Shown here: positions 49,811 to 59,134 of the stretch, one piece after another | Position numbering within the stretch: the first letter of the stretch is position 1 | Layout: every line of letters begins with the position of its first letter | Assembly: GCA_027483505.1 (NCBI GenBank) | Contig: JAIXUP010000058.1 | Span: 87,350 to 151,349 of the forward strand | Reading direction: 5' to 3' | DNA: 64,000 nucleotides | Origin: Hyphomicrobiales bacterium | GTDB lineage: Bacteria; Pseudomonadota; Alphaproteobacteria; Rhizobiales; Beijerinckiaceae | Program-made: the position numbers and the translations under genes | The notes under the pieces: generated by a model | Seen by the model: only the letters and a program-made list of their open reading frames with translations | Database searches by the model: none | What the model was told of the DNA's origin: nothing

Positions 49811-50677
49811 CTATCCCGGCACGGGCGTGAGGCGCGTGATGCGGCTCGGGTTGACCTCGGCCAGGAATATGTTGCCGCTACGGTCGCCCCAGATGCCGTG
49901 GGCACCGTTCAGAACAGGTCGGCAGGATCCGACAAGATTGCCGTCGCGATCGTAGCGCGTCAGTCGCGGCACCTGGTCGGTCACGAAGACGGACCCGTCG
50001 GGGTCGCTCCACACGTCCATGGCCCGCGGCAGGTCCGGCCAGACATCCAATGGCTCACCTGTGGCCGAGAAGACCTGCAGCCGATCATTCTCCCGGTCGG
50101 TCACGAAGACCCGCCCGTCGGCGGCTGCCCAGATACCATGCGGTGTGCTGAATTCGCCCGGGGCCTTGCCACGCCGGCCGAAACTGCCAAGGCGCTCACC
50201 CGTCGCTGAGAAGCGCTGCACCCGGGACGTTCCGTAACCATCGGCGACATAGAAGCTGCCATCCGCCGCAAAGGCCACGGAGGATGGATGGGAGAACAGT
50301 TCGCCCGGACGGTCAGGATATCCGATCGTCCGCATGACCGCGCCGTCCTTGCCGAAGACGACAAGCCGGTGGGCGTCGCGGTCGACAACGACAATGCGAT
50401 CCTCGGCATCAACCGCCAGCATGTGAGCATCCAGGATGTCCTTCGCGCCGAAGGATCTGATGACCCGTCCGTGGGGGTCGAGTTCGATGATGGGGTCGGC
50501 GGGTTCATCCACCAAGGGATCGAGCCGCAACAGCACGAAGACATGGCCGCGACTGTCGCAGGCGACATCACTGACGATCGCACGCCCGCGGTCGAAGTCG
50601 CCAAAAGGCCGTTCCACACGGTAGCGCTGCGGTCCCAGCGAGACGAAGAGGCTGCGGGTTTTCGGTTCGGCGGTCAT
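49811..50677 (-). CDS. NHL-repeat beta-propeller protein
   Basis: A 288-residue protein built of NHL-type repeats of about 45 residues, such as FSHPSSVAFAADGSFYVADG, then FSTPHGIWAAADGRVFVTDREN and NGAHGIWGDRSGNIFLAEVN. It should form a six-bladed beta-propeller similar to the lyase domain of peptidyl-alpha-hydroxyglycine alpha-amidating lyase. No signal peptide is visible. It stands alone between the sox-type cluster and the large catabolic operon; substrate unknown. Confidence 0.84.
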   Translation of the reverse strand: MTAEPKTRSLFVSLGPQRYRVERPFGDFDRGRAIVSDVACDSRGHVFVLLRLDPLVDEPADPIIELDPHGRVIRSFGAKDILDAHMLAVDAEDRIVVVDRDAHRLVVFGKDGAVMRTIGYPDRPGELFSHPSSVAFAADGSFYVADGYGTSRVQRFSATGERLGSFGRRGKAPGEFSTPHGIWAAADGRVFVTDRENDRLQVFSATGEPLDVWPDLPRAMDVWSDPDGSVFVTDQVPRLTRYDRDGNLVGSCRPVLNGAHGIWGDRSGNIFLAEVNPSRITRLTPVPG

Positions 50678-51226
50678 GGCAGCGTTCCTGGCGTTCGGGG
50701 CAGGACTGGATCGGGGCCATCTGCTTCCGGCCGGACAGCCGACCGCAGATGATCAGGACGCGGATGTCATCCCATGGCTTTCGCCTTTTGGGAACGGGTT
50801 GCGGCTGCATGACCGCCAAGCCCCGGATATCCCGGGACCGTCCATTTCCAGTAAGGATTGATATCATGATGTAAAGCGGTCTGCGCACCATACGGTCAGG
50901 CGCGAACCGCTCTGCGTGCTTGTTCCCAGCCAGCAGGGAAACAACCGGGAAAATGGGGAAAGCAGTGCGGATTGGGCATGACGGCATGGAGGATGACACC
51001 ATGTTTCAGCGCGTTAGAGGCATTCCACCCGGGATCAGCAATACGGAACGATTTCTGCATGGACAGGCAAGGCGCACGCAATGTGATTCCGGGTTCCGGG
51101 AACCACCTCCAAGGCGCGATCGCGCAACGTCCCTGGGGACACGAACGATCGAAGGAGGCAGGCAGGACGCTCGACGCGACATTGACGGAAGGCATGGACT
51201 GATCGATCTGGAATGCGCGCTGGCAG
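50678..51226. other. intergenic region, no supported gene
   Basis: About 550 bases between the NHL-protein start and the end of the eleven-gene catabolic operon. I see no coding sequence, RNA gene or repeat family that can be defended. Confidence 0.4.
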
Positions 51227-51961
51227 TCATGCCGTGGGGCGTGAAAGGCGCTTATGCCAGAGCGCCCAGTCGCGGTCGATCTGGCCATCATTGGTGGCAG
51301 CTGCGGCGAGGCCCTCTTCGGTGGTGAGGTAGTTCGGTTCTCCAAGCCGGAGAGCATCGAGCTGCACGCGAGCGTTGGCCTCGGTGTAGACGGCGCGGAA
51401 AACCGCCTGGCGCAGCGCCGAGCCGACAACGGTCGCGCCATGGCCACGCATGAGCACGGCGGTGCGGTTACCCAGGCATGCGGCCAGCGCCGCGCCCTGT
51501 TCGGCATTGCGCACCAGCGTGTCGGTGGCCGGCCCGAAGCCGTCCCTGATCTCGAAGACCGGCACGTCAGGCACAAGAAAGCCGGCCATGTGGTAGACCG
51601 GCCTCAGCGAAACCTGTGACACGGTGAAGGGCAGAAGCGCCGGCGAGTGACAGTGCACGACGGAACTGACATCGGGCCGGGCGCGATAGATCTCCGCATG
51701 GACAAACCGTTCGAGATAGGGCCGTGGTGCGTTCGCTTCACGCGGTATGCCGTCGAGGCCGATCCGCATGATGTCCGCGGGCGTCACAAGAGCGGGGGCC
51801 ATGGAGCGTGCGATCAGGAAGCTCTCCGGATCATCTGGATGGCGCAGGCTGACATGGCCAAAACCGTCCAGCACGGCCTGATCGTACAGGATGTGGTTGG
51901 CAGCGATGAGATCGGCAAGCGCGGCCTCGTTGATGGCCAGGCGGGTCGCAGCGTCCTTCAT
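51227..51961 (-). CDS. class II aldolase/adducin family protein
   Basis: A 244-residue zinc aldolase-fold protein. Metal-binding histidines appear in VVHCHSPALLPF and in the later VLMRGHGATVVGSAL. LIAANHILYDQAVLDGFGHVSLRHP is the typical N-terminus. The family includes fuculose-phosphate aldolases and decarboxylases of hydroxy-aromatic or keto acids. Last gene of the operon, 10 bases after the binding protein. It may split or decarboxylate the final intermediate. Confidence 0.88.
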   Translation of the reverse strand: MKDAATRLAINEAALADLIAANHILYDQAVLDGFGHVSLRHPDDPESFLIARSMAPALVTPADIMRIGLDGIPREANAPRPYLERFVHAEIYRARPDVSSVVHCHSPALLPFTVSQVSLRPVYHMAGFLVPDVPVFEIRDGFGPATDTLVRNAEQGAALAACLGNRTAVLMRGHGATVVGSALRQAVFRAVYTEANARVQLDALRLGEPNYLTTEEGLAAAATNDGQIDRDWALWHKRLSRPTA

Positions 51962-51971
51962 GGGTGTGCCC

Positions 51972-52943
51972 TCAGTTCATCACAATGGCGAGCTCGGCAA
52001 TAGTCGCGCGCCATAGGGCGGACTCAGCCCGGATGCGCGCTGCAAAAGGTTCGGGGCCCTCGCCCATCGGCACGAGGAAAGTTTCGGCCAGACGCCTTCG
52101 CTCGACGGGATCGGCGAGCATCGCCTGGACCAGACCATTCAGGTGATCAATGACCGGTTTCGGGGTTCCAGCCGGCGCGACAAGGCCGAACCAGGTGGTC
52201 AGGTCGAAATCCTTGAGGCCCGCTTCCGTGGCGGTGGGCACATCGGGCAGTTCGGGCGCCCGCTGGCCCTTGGCGAGCGCCAGCGGCCGGAGCTGTCCGG
52301 CCTGAATGCCGCCGATCACCGGGCCCAACGCAACCGACATGAAGGCGATGTTGCCGCCGAGCAGGTCCGTCACCGCCGGGGCCACGCCGCGATAGGGCAC
52401 ATGGACCAGGTCAGTCCCGGTCAATCTGCCCAGCCGTGCGGCCGCAAGGTGATTGGTTGTGCCGATGCCCGCTGAACCGTAGGTGACGGTCGACGGCTTC
52501 GCTTTTGCTGCGTCGATCAGGTCGGCCAACGACCGGTACGGCGCGCTGGCGTTGACGACGATCACCTGCGGCGCGTGGGCGATCGCCGCGATGGGGGTCA
52601 GCGCCGTGACCGGATCGAAAAGCATCGTCTTGAACAAATGTGGATTGATGACGATGTTGCCGGCCGCCGCCAGTCCCAGCGTGTAGCCATCAGGCGTCGA
52701 CCGCGCGAGTTGGGCGAAGGCGACGTTCCCGCTCGCCGCGCCATTGTTCTCGATGACGAAGCGCGCTCCGGTCTTGGTCCCCGCATAGTTGGCGAAGGCC
52801 CGGGCAATGACGTCCGTGACGCCGCCGGCAGCTGCGCCAACGAGGATGCGGATCTCCCGGTTGGGGTAAGGCTGCTGCGCCTGCGTGGCAGGAGCCGCAA
52901 GCAGGGCGGCAGCCAGAGCCAGAATGGTTCGGCGCAACTGCAT
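51972..52943 (-). CDS. Bug-family (TTT) substrate-binding protein
   Basis: A 323-residue periplasmic receptor of the tripartite tricarboxylate transporter type. It has a signal peptide ending APATQAQ, then QPYPNREIRILVGAAAGGVTDVIAR, HVPYRGVAPAVTDLLGGNIAFM and TEAGLKDFDLTTWFGLVAPAGTP. No TctA/TctB membrane genes are nearby; the operon's own permeases are TRAP type. It may use remote permeases or act as a sensor protein. Confidence 0.92.
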   Translation of the reverse strand: MQLRRTILALAAALLAAPATQAQQPYPNREIRILVGAAAGGVTDVIARAFANYAGTKTGARFVIENNGAASGNVAFAQLARSTPDGYTLGLAAAGNIVINPHLFKTMLFDPVTALTPIAAIAHAPQVIVVNASAPYRSLADLIDAAKAKPSTVTYGSAGIGTTNHLAAARLGRLTGTDLVHVPYRGVAPAVTDLLGGNIAFMSVALGPVIGGIQAGQLRPLALAKGQRAPELPDVPTATEAGLKDFDLTTWFGLVAPAGTPKPVIDHLNGLVQAMLADPVERRRLAETFLVPMGEGPEPFAARIRAESALWRATIAELAIVMN

Positions 52944-52970
52944 CTGATGTCCCCCGTGCCAGGCCGCGGA

Positions 52971-53855
52971 TCAGCTGCCGAAGCCCTGCGGAGCAGGCGG
53001 ACCCCACAGGTTGCCAAGAGTATCAGGTCCCCAGATGGTGGGCTTGTAGGGAATGTCAAAACGCCAGGGCCGCGGATTGAAATGGCCGAGGTCTTCGCTG
53101 TCGATCTGGGCGAGTTCGCAGTAAAGCTCGATGATGTGGCCGTCAGGATCCTTGTGGTAGGTGAACACATTGTCCCCGATGACGTGGCGGCCCGGACCCC
53201 AGATGATCTGGAACTTGTGGCGGCCAAGGAAGTCACAGGCCCGTGTCATCTCGGCCGTGTCCCTGAGCTGATACGCGATGTGATGCATCTTCACCTTTTC
53301 CGCCGTGGCGAAGTTGACCGTGTGGTGGTCGGGGCCGCAGCGCATGAAGACGAAGAAGTCCTGGCGCCAGTCCGAGACGCGAAAGCCCAGCACATCCTGG
53401 TAGAACGCGACGATCTGGCGGATGTCCTGCACCTTGAAGGCCAGATGGCCGAGTTTCAGGGGCACGATACCCTTCGGCGTCATGTCAGCGGGCGCGTACT
53501 CCTCCTCGGCAAAAATGTCGATTGCGGTGCCCTTGGGATCGTCGAAGGTGATCATGTTGCCGATCCCTGGCATGCTGTCGGAGCGGCGTTCAGCAACGAT
53601 GCCGCCAGCCTGCAGCTGCTTCTGCAGCTCACCCATGTCGCTGCCAGGCGCAACCTGAAAGGCGATCCTTCGGCAAGCCGCCGCTGAACCCTTCTCGATC
53701 GTGAGGGAGGGGATGCCGGTGCCGGTTTTGAAGAAAACTGCATTCTTGTCCCTGGCGGCCACCGAAAGCCCGAGCACGTTCACATGGTAGTCGGTCTGAC
53801 GTTCGAGATCGGCCGTCTCGAAGGTGGCATGGCTGATGCGCTTCACATTAAGCAT
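52971..53855 (-). CDS. two-domain VOC extradiol dioxygenase (catechol 2,3-dioxygenase type)
   Basis: A 294-residue protein with tandem VOC domains. The first starts ISHATFETADLERQTDYHVN. The second carries the probable 2-His-1-carboxylate iron ligands in KLGHLAFKVQDI, VKMHHIAYQLRD and DGHIIELYCEL. These are intact, so ring-cleaving dioxygenase activity on a catechol-like substrate is plausible. ATG 53855 follows CAGGAG and is preferred over the longer frame. It overlaps the TIM-barrel gene by 8 bases. Confidence 0.87.
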   Translation of the reverse strand: MLNVKRISHATFETADLERQTDYHVNVLGLSVAARDKNAVFFKTGTGIPSLTIEKGSAAACRRIAFQVAPGSDMGELQKQLQAGGIVAERRSDSMPGIGNMITFDDPKGTAIDIFAEEEYAPADMTPKGIVPLKLGHLAFKVQDIRQIVAFYQDVLGFRVSDWRQDFFVFMRCGPDHHTVNFATAEKVKMHHIAYQLRDTAEMTRACDFLGRHKFQIIWGPGRHVIGDNVFTYHKDPDGHIIELYCELAQIDSEDLGHFNPRPWRFDIPYKPTIWGPDTLGNLWGPPAPQGFGS

Positions 53856-54675
53856 GGGCGGCACTCCTGAGGGGATCGTTGCCAAGCGGGGCGTTCAGCA
53901 AGGGATCGAGCGAACGGCGGATGGCCGTGAGGAAGTCGAACGGACTGGCGTATCGGGTGCGCACGCGTTCGCCGATGAGTTCAACCGAAAGCGGCGCCTG
54001 CGGCGGCAGCGCGGCGATGAAGGCCGCCAGCGGCAACGCGCCTTGGCCGGGTAATTCGCGCATGGTGAGGGCGTCCTGCATCAGCGACTCGGCGGAGCCG
54101 TCTCCGGCAGCAGCGGCAGGGGCGTCGCAGATTTGCGCATAGGCGATCAGGCCGGGCGAAGCCATGGCGAGGTCGGCGGGGGTGCCGCCGGAGCGCGCCA
54201 GATGCTGGCTTTCGGGAAGGACCGCGCCAGCGGGATGGCCCGCGCGCGTCACGACCTCGATCGCGTCGGCGAGGCTCGCAATGCCGCGGAAGGCCATGAA
54301 CTCGATCGCGGGACGGATGCCCCGCTCGGCCGACAGCACGCAGATATCGTGGAACAGCGCAGCGGAATGCGCCTTGTCGGGATCATGTCCGATACAGAGC
54401 GCGTTGGAGGCGCCAATCTCGGCTGCAATATCCAGAATTCGGGGAATGGCGGGATCGAGCGGCCCCGGCTTGATCCGAAGCGGCTCGACATCGAGAACCC
54501 TGATGCCCGTGGCAGCGCTGGCCGCGCGGATGTCATGGGTCATCGCCACCGTCCAGGTCGCCGGATCGATCAGCACGCCGATGGCATCGAAGCCCGTACG
54601 TGCCGCCAGGTCCATCGCTTGCTCCGGCGCGAGGGTGTCGATGGTGCGGGCCGCCAGCGCGAGCATCCGTTCCAT
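53848..54675 (-). CDS. sugar phosphate isomerase/epimerase-like TIM-barrel protein
   Basis: A 275-residue AP-endonuclease-2-like TIM barrel (xylose isomerase-like family). LALAARTIDTLAPEQAMDLAARTGFDAIG and VLDVEPLRIKPG start the barrel, and ERGIRPAIEFMAFRGIASL has the metal-type Glu. AYAQICDAPAA and a late LSVELIGERVRTRY follow. The family includes isomerases, epimerases and dehydratases, so reaction type is open. Three bases separate it from the hydrolase gene upstream. Confidence 0.83.
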   Translation of the reverse strand: MERMLALAARTIDTLAPEQAMDLAARTGFDAIGVLIDPATWTVAMTHDIRAASAATGIRVLDVEPLRIKPGPLDPAIPRILDIAAEIGASNALCIGHDPDKAHSAALFHDICVLSAERGIRPAIEFMAFRGIASLADAIEVVTRAGHPAGAVLPESQHLARSGGTPADLAMASPGLIAYAQICDAPAAAAGDGSAESLMQDALTMRELPGQGALPLAAFIAALPPQAPLSVELIGERVRTRYASPFDFLTAIRRSLDPLLNAPLGNDPLRSAAHA

Positions 54676-54678
54676 GGT

Positions 54679-55533
54679 TCACGGCGCCGTGGCAAAGAAG
54701 GCAGGGAGATGCTCGATCAGCCAGTCAGGCCGTTCCTCGGGAATCCAGTGGCCGGCGCGCTCGACCGATCCGCCGCTCACCGTCTCGCCGAGCTTCTGCA
54801 TCATCTGAAACACCCGGTCGCCCATGTTGACGGCGCCGCCGAGCGCCAGGATCGGCACCTTGAGCTTGGTCTGGCCCCAGATCTTGAACTGCTCCTCGTC
54901 ATCGAACAGCGTCCGGTAGTATTCGAAGCTCGCGCCCATCGCGCCGGGCGCTGCATAGGCCCTCGTATAGACCTCAAGGTCAGCCGGCGTGATCGCCTCA
55001 GGGTCATAGGCGAAGGTCTTGAAGAACCAGGAGAGGTAGTCGCGCTCCTTGCCAGCCACGAGCATTTCGGCAAGCTCGCAGCGCGCGTGGAAGACCATGT
55101 GCCAGCGACCGCCGGTGCGCGTGATGTTGAAGGCCATTTCGCCGCCGAAGCCCGGCAGCATCATTTCCATCATGACCAGCGAGCGCACCTGCTCGGGCCA
55201 CTGGTGGGCGAGCGCGAACGCGACGGCGACGCCGAAGTCATGACCGACGACATGGGCGCGGCCGACACCGAGATGATGGAGCAGGTGATGGATGTCGGTC
55301 GCGACCGTCTTCTTGTCGTAGCCTGTCTTCGGACGGGCGGAGTCCCCGAGACCGCGCAAATCCGGCGCAATCACGCGGAAGCTCTTGGCCAACGCCGGGA
55401 TGATCCGGCTCCATTCATGCCAGGTCTGGCCCCAGCCATGCAGGAGCAGAACCGGTTCGCCCTCGCCGGCCTCCACGTAATGCACGCGCACCCCGTTTGC
55501 GGTCGCCGTGTGGTGGATCAGTTCAACGCCCAT
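54679..55533 (-). CDS. alpha/beta hydrolase with Asp nucleophile (epoxide hydrolase-like)
   Basis: A 284-residue hydrolase of the epoxide hydrolase/haloacetate dehalogenase group. The oxyanion-hole HGWGQ is near residue 32. The nucleophile elbow VVGHDFG carries Asp in place of the Ser found in meta-cleavage-product hydrolases. The catalytic His is in VERAGHWIPEERPDWL. Asp chemistry points to epoxide or C-halogen hydrolysis, an unexpected step beside an extradiol dioxygenase. Substrate unknown. Confidence 0.88.
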   Translation of the reverse strand: MGVELIHHTATANGVRVHYVEAGEGEPVLLLHGWGQTWHEWSRIIPALAKSFRVIAPDLRGLGDSARPKTGYDKKTVATDIHHLLHHLGVGRAHVVGHDFGVAVAFALAHQWPEQVRSLVMMEMMLPGFGGEMAFNITRTGGRWHMVFHARCELAEMLVAGKERDYLSWFFKTFAYDPEAITPADLEVYTRAYAAPGAMGASFEYYRTLFDDEEQFKIWGQTKLKVPILALGGAVNMGDRVFQMMQKLGETVSGGSVERAGHWIPEERPDWLIEHLPAFFATAP

Positions 55534-55551
55534 CGGGTCATCCTCTCGGGT

Positions 55552-56283
55552 TCAGTCCTGCGCCAGCGACGCGAGCAGACGGCCATGCCCTTCGATGTGG
55601 TCCCGGATTCCCAGGGCATGGAAGGCCGCCCAGAAGTCGGCCGGGGTCGAGGCGATCACCGGCTTGTGGATGTCGCGCTCGATGAACGGAACGGTCATCG
55701 CGGCGGGCGCCTGCGGGCCGGGCATGTAGAGCCCGTCGATGTCGTGGGCCGCATTGGCGACGCCCATGGCGAACTGGTAAACCTGAATGGGCTGCAGCGT
55801 GTGCAGCACCTTGAAGTCGACGCCTGCGAAGCCGACATGGGCGACCTCGATGCCCTCGGCCCGCATGTAGTCGGCCACCCAGGTGACGATCTTCTCGGGC
55901 CATGGCGACGCGATCGCGATGCGCTTCATGCCCATCCGCTTGAAGGCGTTCAGCGCCGAGCGCACCGATGTCGTGGCCGGCGCACCGGCGCGCTTCGTCA
56001 TCTCGGCGAGATAGCCCACATCATAGCCCGGCCCCTTGCTGGCGACATGGGCTGCGCCGGTGTGAACGATAAAGTCGCAGCCGCGATCACCGAGATAGGC
56101 GGCGTTTTCAAGCGATCCCTTCAGGGTCTTGTCGATATCCTCCGGGCTCCAGCTGTTCGTCTGTTCGGTGACGCCGACGAAGCCGACGCCATCGGGAGCG
56201 AAACGGTAGAAGTCGAAGGAGATCATCTCCATGACCGACGGGCTGATGCAGCCGATCCTCTTGCGCCATCCGAAACCGTACAT
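55552..56283 (-). CDS. maleate isomerase/arylmalonate decarboxylase-like protein lacking the catalytic cysteines
   Basis: A 243-residue member of the Asp/Glu racemase superfamily (RIGCISPSVMEM, TSVRSALNAFKRMGMKRIAIA, HKPVIASTPADFWAAF). Family enzymes use one or two cysteines. Here the first site reads IVHTGAAHVA and the second GLYMPGPQAPA, neither containing Cys. The only other cysteines lie elsewhere (residue 12 and RGCDF). It may have altered chemistry or a non-catalytic role. It lies between the FAH-type and hydrolase genes. Confidence 0.82.
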   Translation of the reverse strand: MYGFGWRKRIGCISPSVMEMISFDFYRFAPDGVGFVGVTEQTNSWSPEDIDKTLKGSLENAAYLGDRGCDFIVHTGAAHVASKGPGYDVGYLAEMTKRAGAPATTSVRSALNAFKRMGMKRIAIASPWPEKIVTWVADYMRAEGIEVAHVGFAGVDFKVLHTLQPIQVYQFAMGVANAAHDIDGLYMPGPQAPAAMTVPFIERDIHKPVIASTPADFWAAFHALGIRDHIEGHGRLLASLAQD

Positions 56284-56295
56284 CGCCGATCCTCC

Positions 56296-57180
56296 TCAAG
56301 CCGCGGACGGCACATGGGCCGCACTGGGTTTCTCATGCGCCCGCGCCACGGTTTCCAGAGTCCCGAGCCCGCCAATCTCGACTTTCAGGACATCGCCTAC
56401 ACTCATGGGCCCGACGCCTTCCGGCGTGCCGGTGAAGATCAGGTCGCCCGGATGCAGCGTGTAGAAGGATGACGCGAACTCGATCAGGCGCGCAACGCCA
56501 TAGACCATGTTCGCGGTCGTCGCTGACTGGCGCAAGTGACCATTCTGGTGGGTCGTGAGTTCGAGCGCATCCGGGTCCGGGATCTCGTCCGCGGTGGTGA
56601 GCCAGGGCCCGACCACGGAATAGCCGTCGATCGACTTCCGGAAGCTACGATCTTCAGGACCCCTCAAGGTGATGTCGAGGCCAGCGGCATACCCGGCCAC
56701 GTGCCCAAGCGCGTCGGCTGCAGCGATGTCGCTTCCGCCCTTGCCGATGACGATGACCAGTTCGCCCTCGTAATCGTTGCGCCGGTCAGGGAAGCGGAGC
56801 GCGACGCCATCGGACGGGCCAGCCAGGGACGAATTCGCCTTCAGGAACAGACCGGCTTTGCCGATATCGGTCTGGGTGTGCCCGTGCACAATGCCGGGGT
56901 CCGCGTGCGCCTCGGCGACATGGGCGCGATAGTTCACCGGCGCGGCGATGATCTTCCCGGGCCAACGCACCGGGGCGCACAGCCTGATGCTGTCCAGCGG
57001 GATCGCGGCCTCCGGCGCGGCGCTGGCGAGCGTCTCCTGCAACTCAGGCAGCGCCCGGACCAACGCGTCGCCCGGACCAGCCTGCCTCGCTATCAGGGGA
57101 GCGGCGATCGCGGTGATATCGCTGACCTTGTTCCCGAGGACCAGACCGATGCGATCCCGATTGAAGCGGCACAGTTTCAT
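56296..57180 (-). CDS. fumarylacetoacetate hydrolase family protein
   Basis: A 294-residue FAH-fold enzyme. Its catalytic domain has WPGKIIAAPVNYRAHVAEA, KANSSLAGPSDGVALRFPD, the metal-binding DYEGELVIVIGK, GYAAGLDITLRGPEDRS and LIFTGTPEGVGPM. Relatives hydrolyse acylpyruvates or hydrate/decarboxylate 2-oxo-hept-3-ene-dioates in ring-cleavage pathways. ATG 57180 follows AAGGAG at 8 bases and is preferred to GTG 57189. Confidence 0.9.
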   Translation of the reverse strand: MKLCRFNRDRIGLVLGNKVSDITAIAAPLIARQAGPGDALVRALPELQETLASAAPEAAIPLDSIRLCAPVRWPGKIIAAPVNYRAHVAEAHADPGIVHGHTQTDIGKAGLFLKANSSLAGPSDGVALRFPDRRNDYEGELVIVIGKGGSDIAAADALGHVAGYAAGLDITLRGPEDRSFRKSIDGYSVVGPWLTTADEIPDPDALELTTHQNGHLRQSATTANMVYGVARLIEFASSFYTLHPGDLIFTGTPEGVGPMSVGDVLKVEIGGLGTLETVARAHEKPSAAHVPSAA

Positions 57181-57205
57181 GCGGAGCACTCCTTCCCTGC
57201 ATCCG

Positions 57206-58516
57206 TCACATCAGACTTGGAAGCCAGAGCGCGATCTTTGGGAACATCACGATCAGGGCGACCAGGATGAACTGGCAGGCGAGATAGGGCAGGCCGGCCA
57301 TCGAGACCTGGCCGAGCGTCGTTCCCTTGGGGGCGACGCCCAGCATGACAAAGAGCAGCAGGCCAAAGGGCGGCGTGAACAGGCTGATCTCCAGCGACAT
57401 CATCAGGATGATGCCGAACCAGACCGGATCGAAGCCGAACTTCAGGGTGATCGGCATGAAGATCGGCAGCGTCAGCATGAGCATCGACACCTGGTCCATG
57501 AAACAGCCCAGAACGACGAGCACGAGGAACATCATGATCAGGATGACCGTGGGGCTGACATCGAAGCCTGTGGCCCATTCGACCATGCCGGTGCTGGCGC
57601 CCGAAAAGGCCAGCAGCTGGCTGAAGGTCGATGACCCCATGATGATGAGCAGCAGCATCACGGTGACGCGCATGGCGCTTTCGAGCGTCAGGACGATCGA
57701 CGACCAGGTGAGGCAACGGTACAGCAACGCGAGGACGAGCACCGCCAGGACGCCGAACGCCGATGCTTCGGTGGGGGTTGCAATCCCGAGAATGATCACG
57801 CCGATCACGGCAAAGATCACAAGGCCCATCGGCAGGACGTTGACCGCGACGGCCTTGAATTTCTCCGCCCAGGAGGTATCGCGCACTTCATAGGCTGGCG
57901 CCGAGGATGGATCGATCTTGGTCTGGACGATGACCATGACGAAATACATGCCCGCCAGGATCAGCCCCGGCATGATGCCAGCGATCAGCAGCGCGCCGAT
58001 GTCGATCCGGGCCAGCGAACCGAGAAGCACCCCAAGGCCGGAAGGCGGGATCAGGATGGCAAGGCCCCCCGCCGCCATGATCGGGCCGACGATCATGTGA
58101 AGCTTGTAGTTGCGCTCGACCATGTTGGGCACCATCAGGCCGCCCATCATCGCCGTGTTGGCAATCGACGAGCCGGAGAGCGCGGCGAACAGGGTGCCAC
58201 CCCCGATGGTCAGATGCGACAGACGGCCCGGAATGCGCCCCATCAGCAGTTCGAGTGCATCGAACACCCTTGGTGCGAGCCCGGTGCGGAAGAACAGCTC
58301 GCCCATGATCATGAACATCGGGATCGGGGTGAGCGCGTAGACCGTCAGCGAGGAGGTGGCGTTCGACACCGACTGCGCGACACCAGCCATCCCGCCCATG
58401 ATGAACCAGGCGCCGACAAGGTTCAGGGCAAGGAACCCGAACGCAACCGGGATGCCGACGCCGATGGCGGCCATGATGCCGCCCATCATGAGGACTGAAA
58501 CGAGGACCCAATCCAT
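57206..58516 (-). CDS. TRAP transporter large permease (DctM type)
   Basis: A 436-residue multi-helix permease. It has AFGFLALNLVGAWFIMGG, LSGSSIANTAMMGGLMVP, AGGLAILIPPSGLGVLLGSLA and a C-terminal SLFTPPFGLLLFVMLGVAP. Three bases separate it from the small permease gene. It is clearly a different system from the 33-kb transporter and presumably imports the substrate of this operon. Confidence 0.93.
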   Translation of the reverse strand: MDWVLVSVLMMGGIMAAIGVGIPVAFGFLALNLVGAWFIMGGMAGVAQSVSNATSSLTVYALTPIPMFMIMGELFFRTGLAPRVFDALELLMGRIPGRLSHLTIGGGTLFAALSGSSIANTAMMGGLMVPNMVERNYKLHMIVGPIMAAGGLAILIPPSGLGVLLGSLARIDIGALLIAGIMPGLILAGMYFVMVIVQTKIDPSSAPAYEVRDTSWAEKFKAVAVNVLPMGLVIFAVIGVIILGIATPTEASAFGVLAVLVLALLYRCLTWSSIVLTLESAMRVTVMLLLIIMGSSTFSQLLAFSGASTGMVEWATGFDVSPTVILIMMFLVLVVLGCFMDQVSMLMLTLPIFMPITLKFGFDPVWFGIILMMSLEISLFTPPFGLLLFVMLGVAPKGTTLGQVSMAGLPYLACQFILVALIVMFPKIALWLPSLM

Positions 58517-58519
58517 GCC

Positions 58520-59077
58520 TCAGGCTCCCGCCTTTTCGACCGCCGCAAGCCCCATCAGGCTGTCGCGTCCGGTGAGGAGATACAGAAATCCGAACGCCAG
58601 CAGCAGGAAGCTGACAACCATCGGCAGATACAGGACATATTCGGGGATCGAGATCGCGCGGACATCCATGCCGCCGACCTCCCAGGCCTCCAGGCCCGAC
58701 GTGGCGGAGAATGCCGCGAAGATTAGGCAGGCCACGAGACTGATCACATAGCCGGCTTTTTCGACCAGCCGTCCGAGTTTCAGGGGCATCATCTGGACGA
58801 AGGAGTCGACGAGGACATGCGACTTCTTGGTCAGGGCATAGGGCGCGCCGAACAGGACGAGGAAATGCATCATGTATTCGATGACGGGGACCGGCCATTG
58901 TGCCGGACGCGCCGCGACCATGCGCTGGACCACATCGGTGATCATCGCGATGAACATCAGGGCGAGAACGACGCTCGCCAGAAAGGCGAGCGCGTTCACG
59001 ATGGCGAAATAGACGGTCCAGGGGCCGCTTTCAGGGCGCGGCGGCCCGTCATGTGAGGAAGGCGATGCGCCAGCCAT
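58520..59077 (-). CDS. TRAP transporter small permease (DctQ type)
   Basis: A 185-residue protein with four predicted helices beginning about residue 25. The DctQ pattern VIEYMMHFLVLFGAPYALTKK followed by SHVLVDSFVQMMP is clear. It pairs with the large permease immediately downstream. The receptor gene is separated from it by the FMN reductase gene, an unusual insertion in a TRAP gene set. Confidence 0.9.
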   Translation of the reverse strand: MAGASPSSHDGPPRPESGPWTVYFAIVNALAFLASVVLALMFIAMITDVVQRMVAARPAQWPVPVIEYMMHFLVLFGAPYALTKKSHVLVDSFVQMMPLKLGRLVEKAGYVISLVACLIFAAFSATSGLEAWEVGGMDVRAISIPEYVLYLPMVVSFLLLAFGFLYLLTGRDSLMGLAAVEKAGA

Positions 59078-59134
59078 GGTCCACTCCCGGTTGCCGGTGT
59101 TTGTTGGTTTGCAGGTTGGCTAAAGCGGCGCCCG

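Noticed and set aside
50896..51576. Candidate genes in the gap between the NHL gene and the aldolase gene
   Set aside because: Frames here overlap the aldolase gene antisense or out of frame and have no domain, ribosome binding site or normal codon use.
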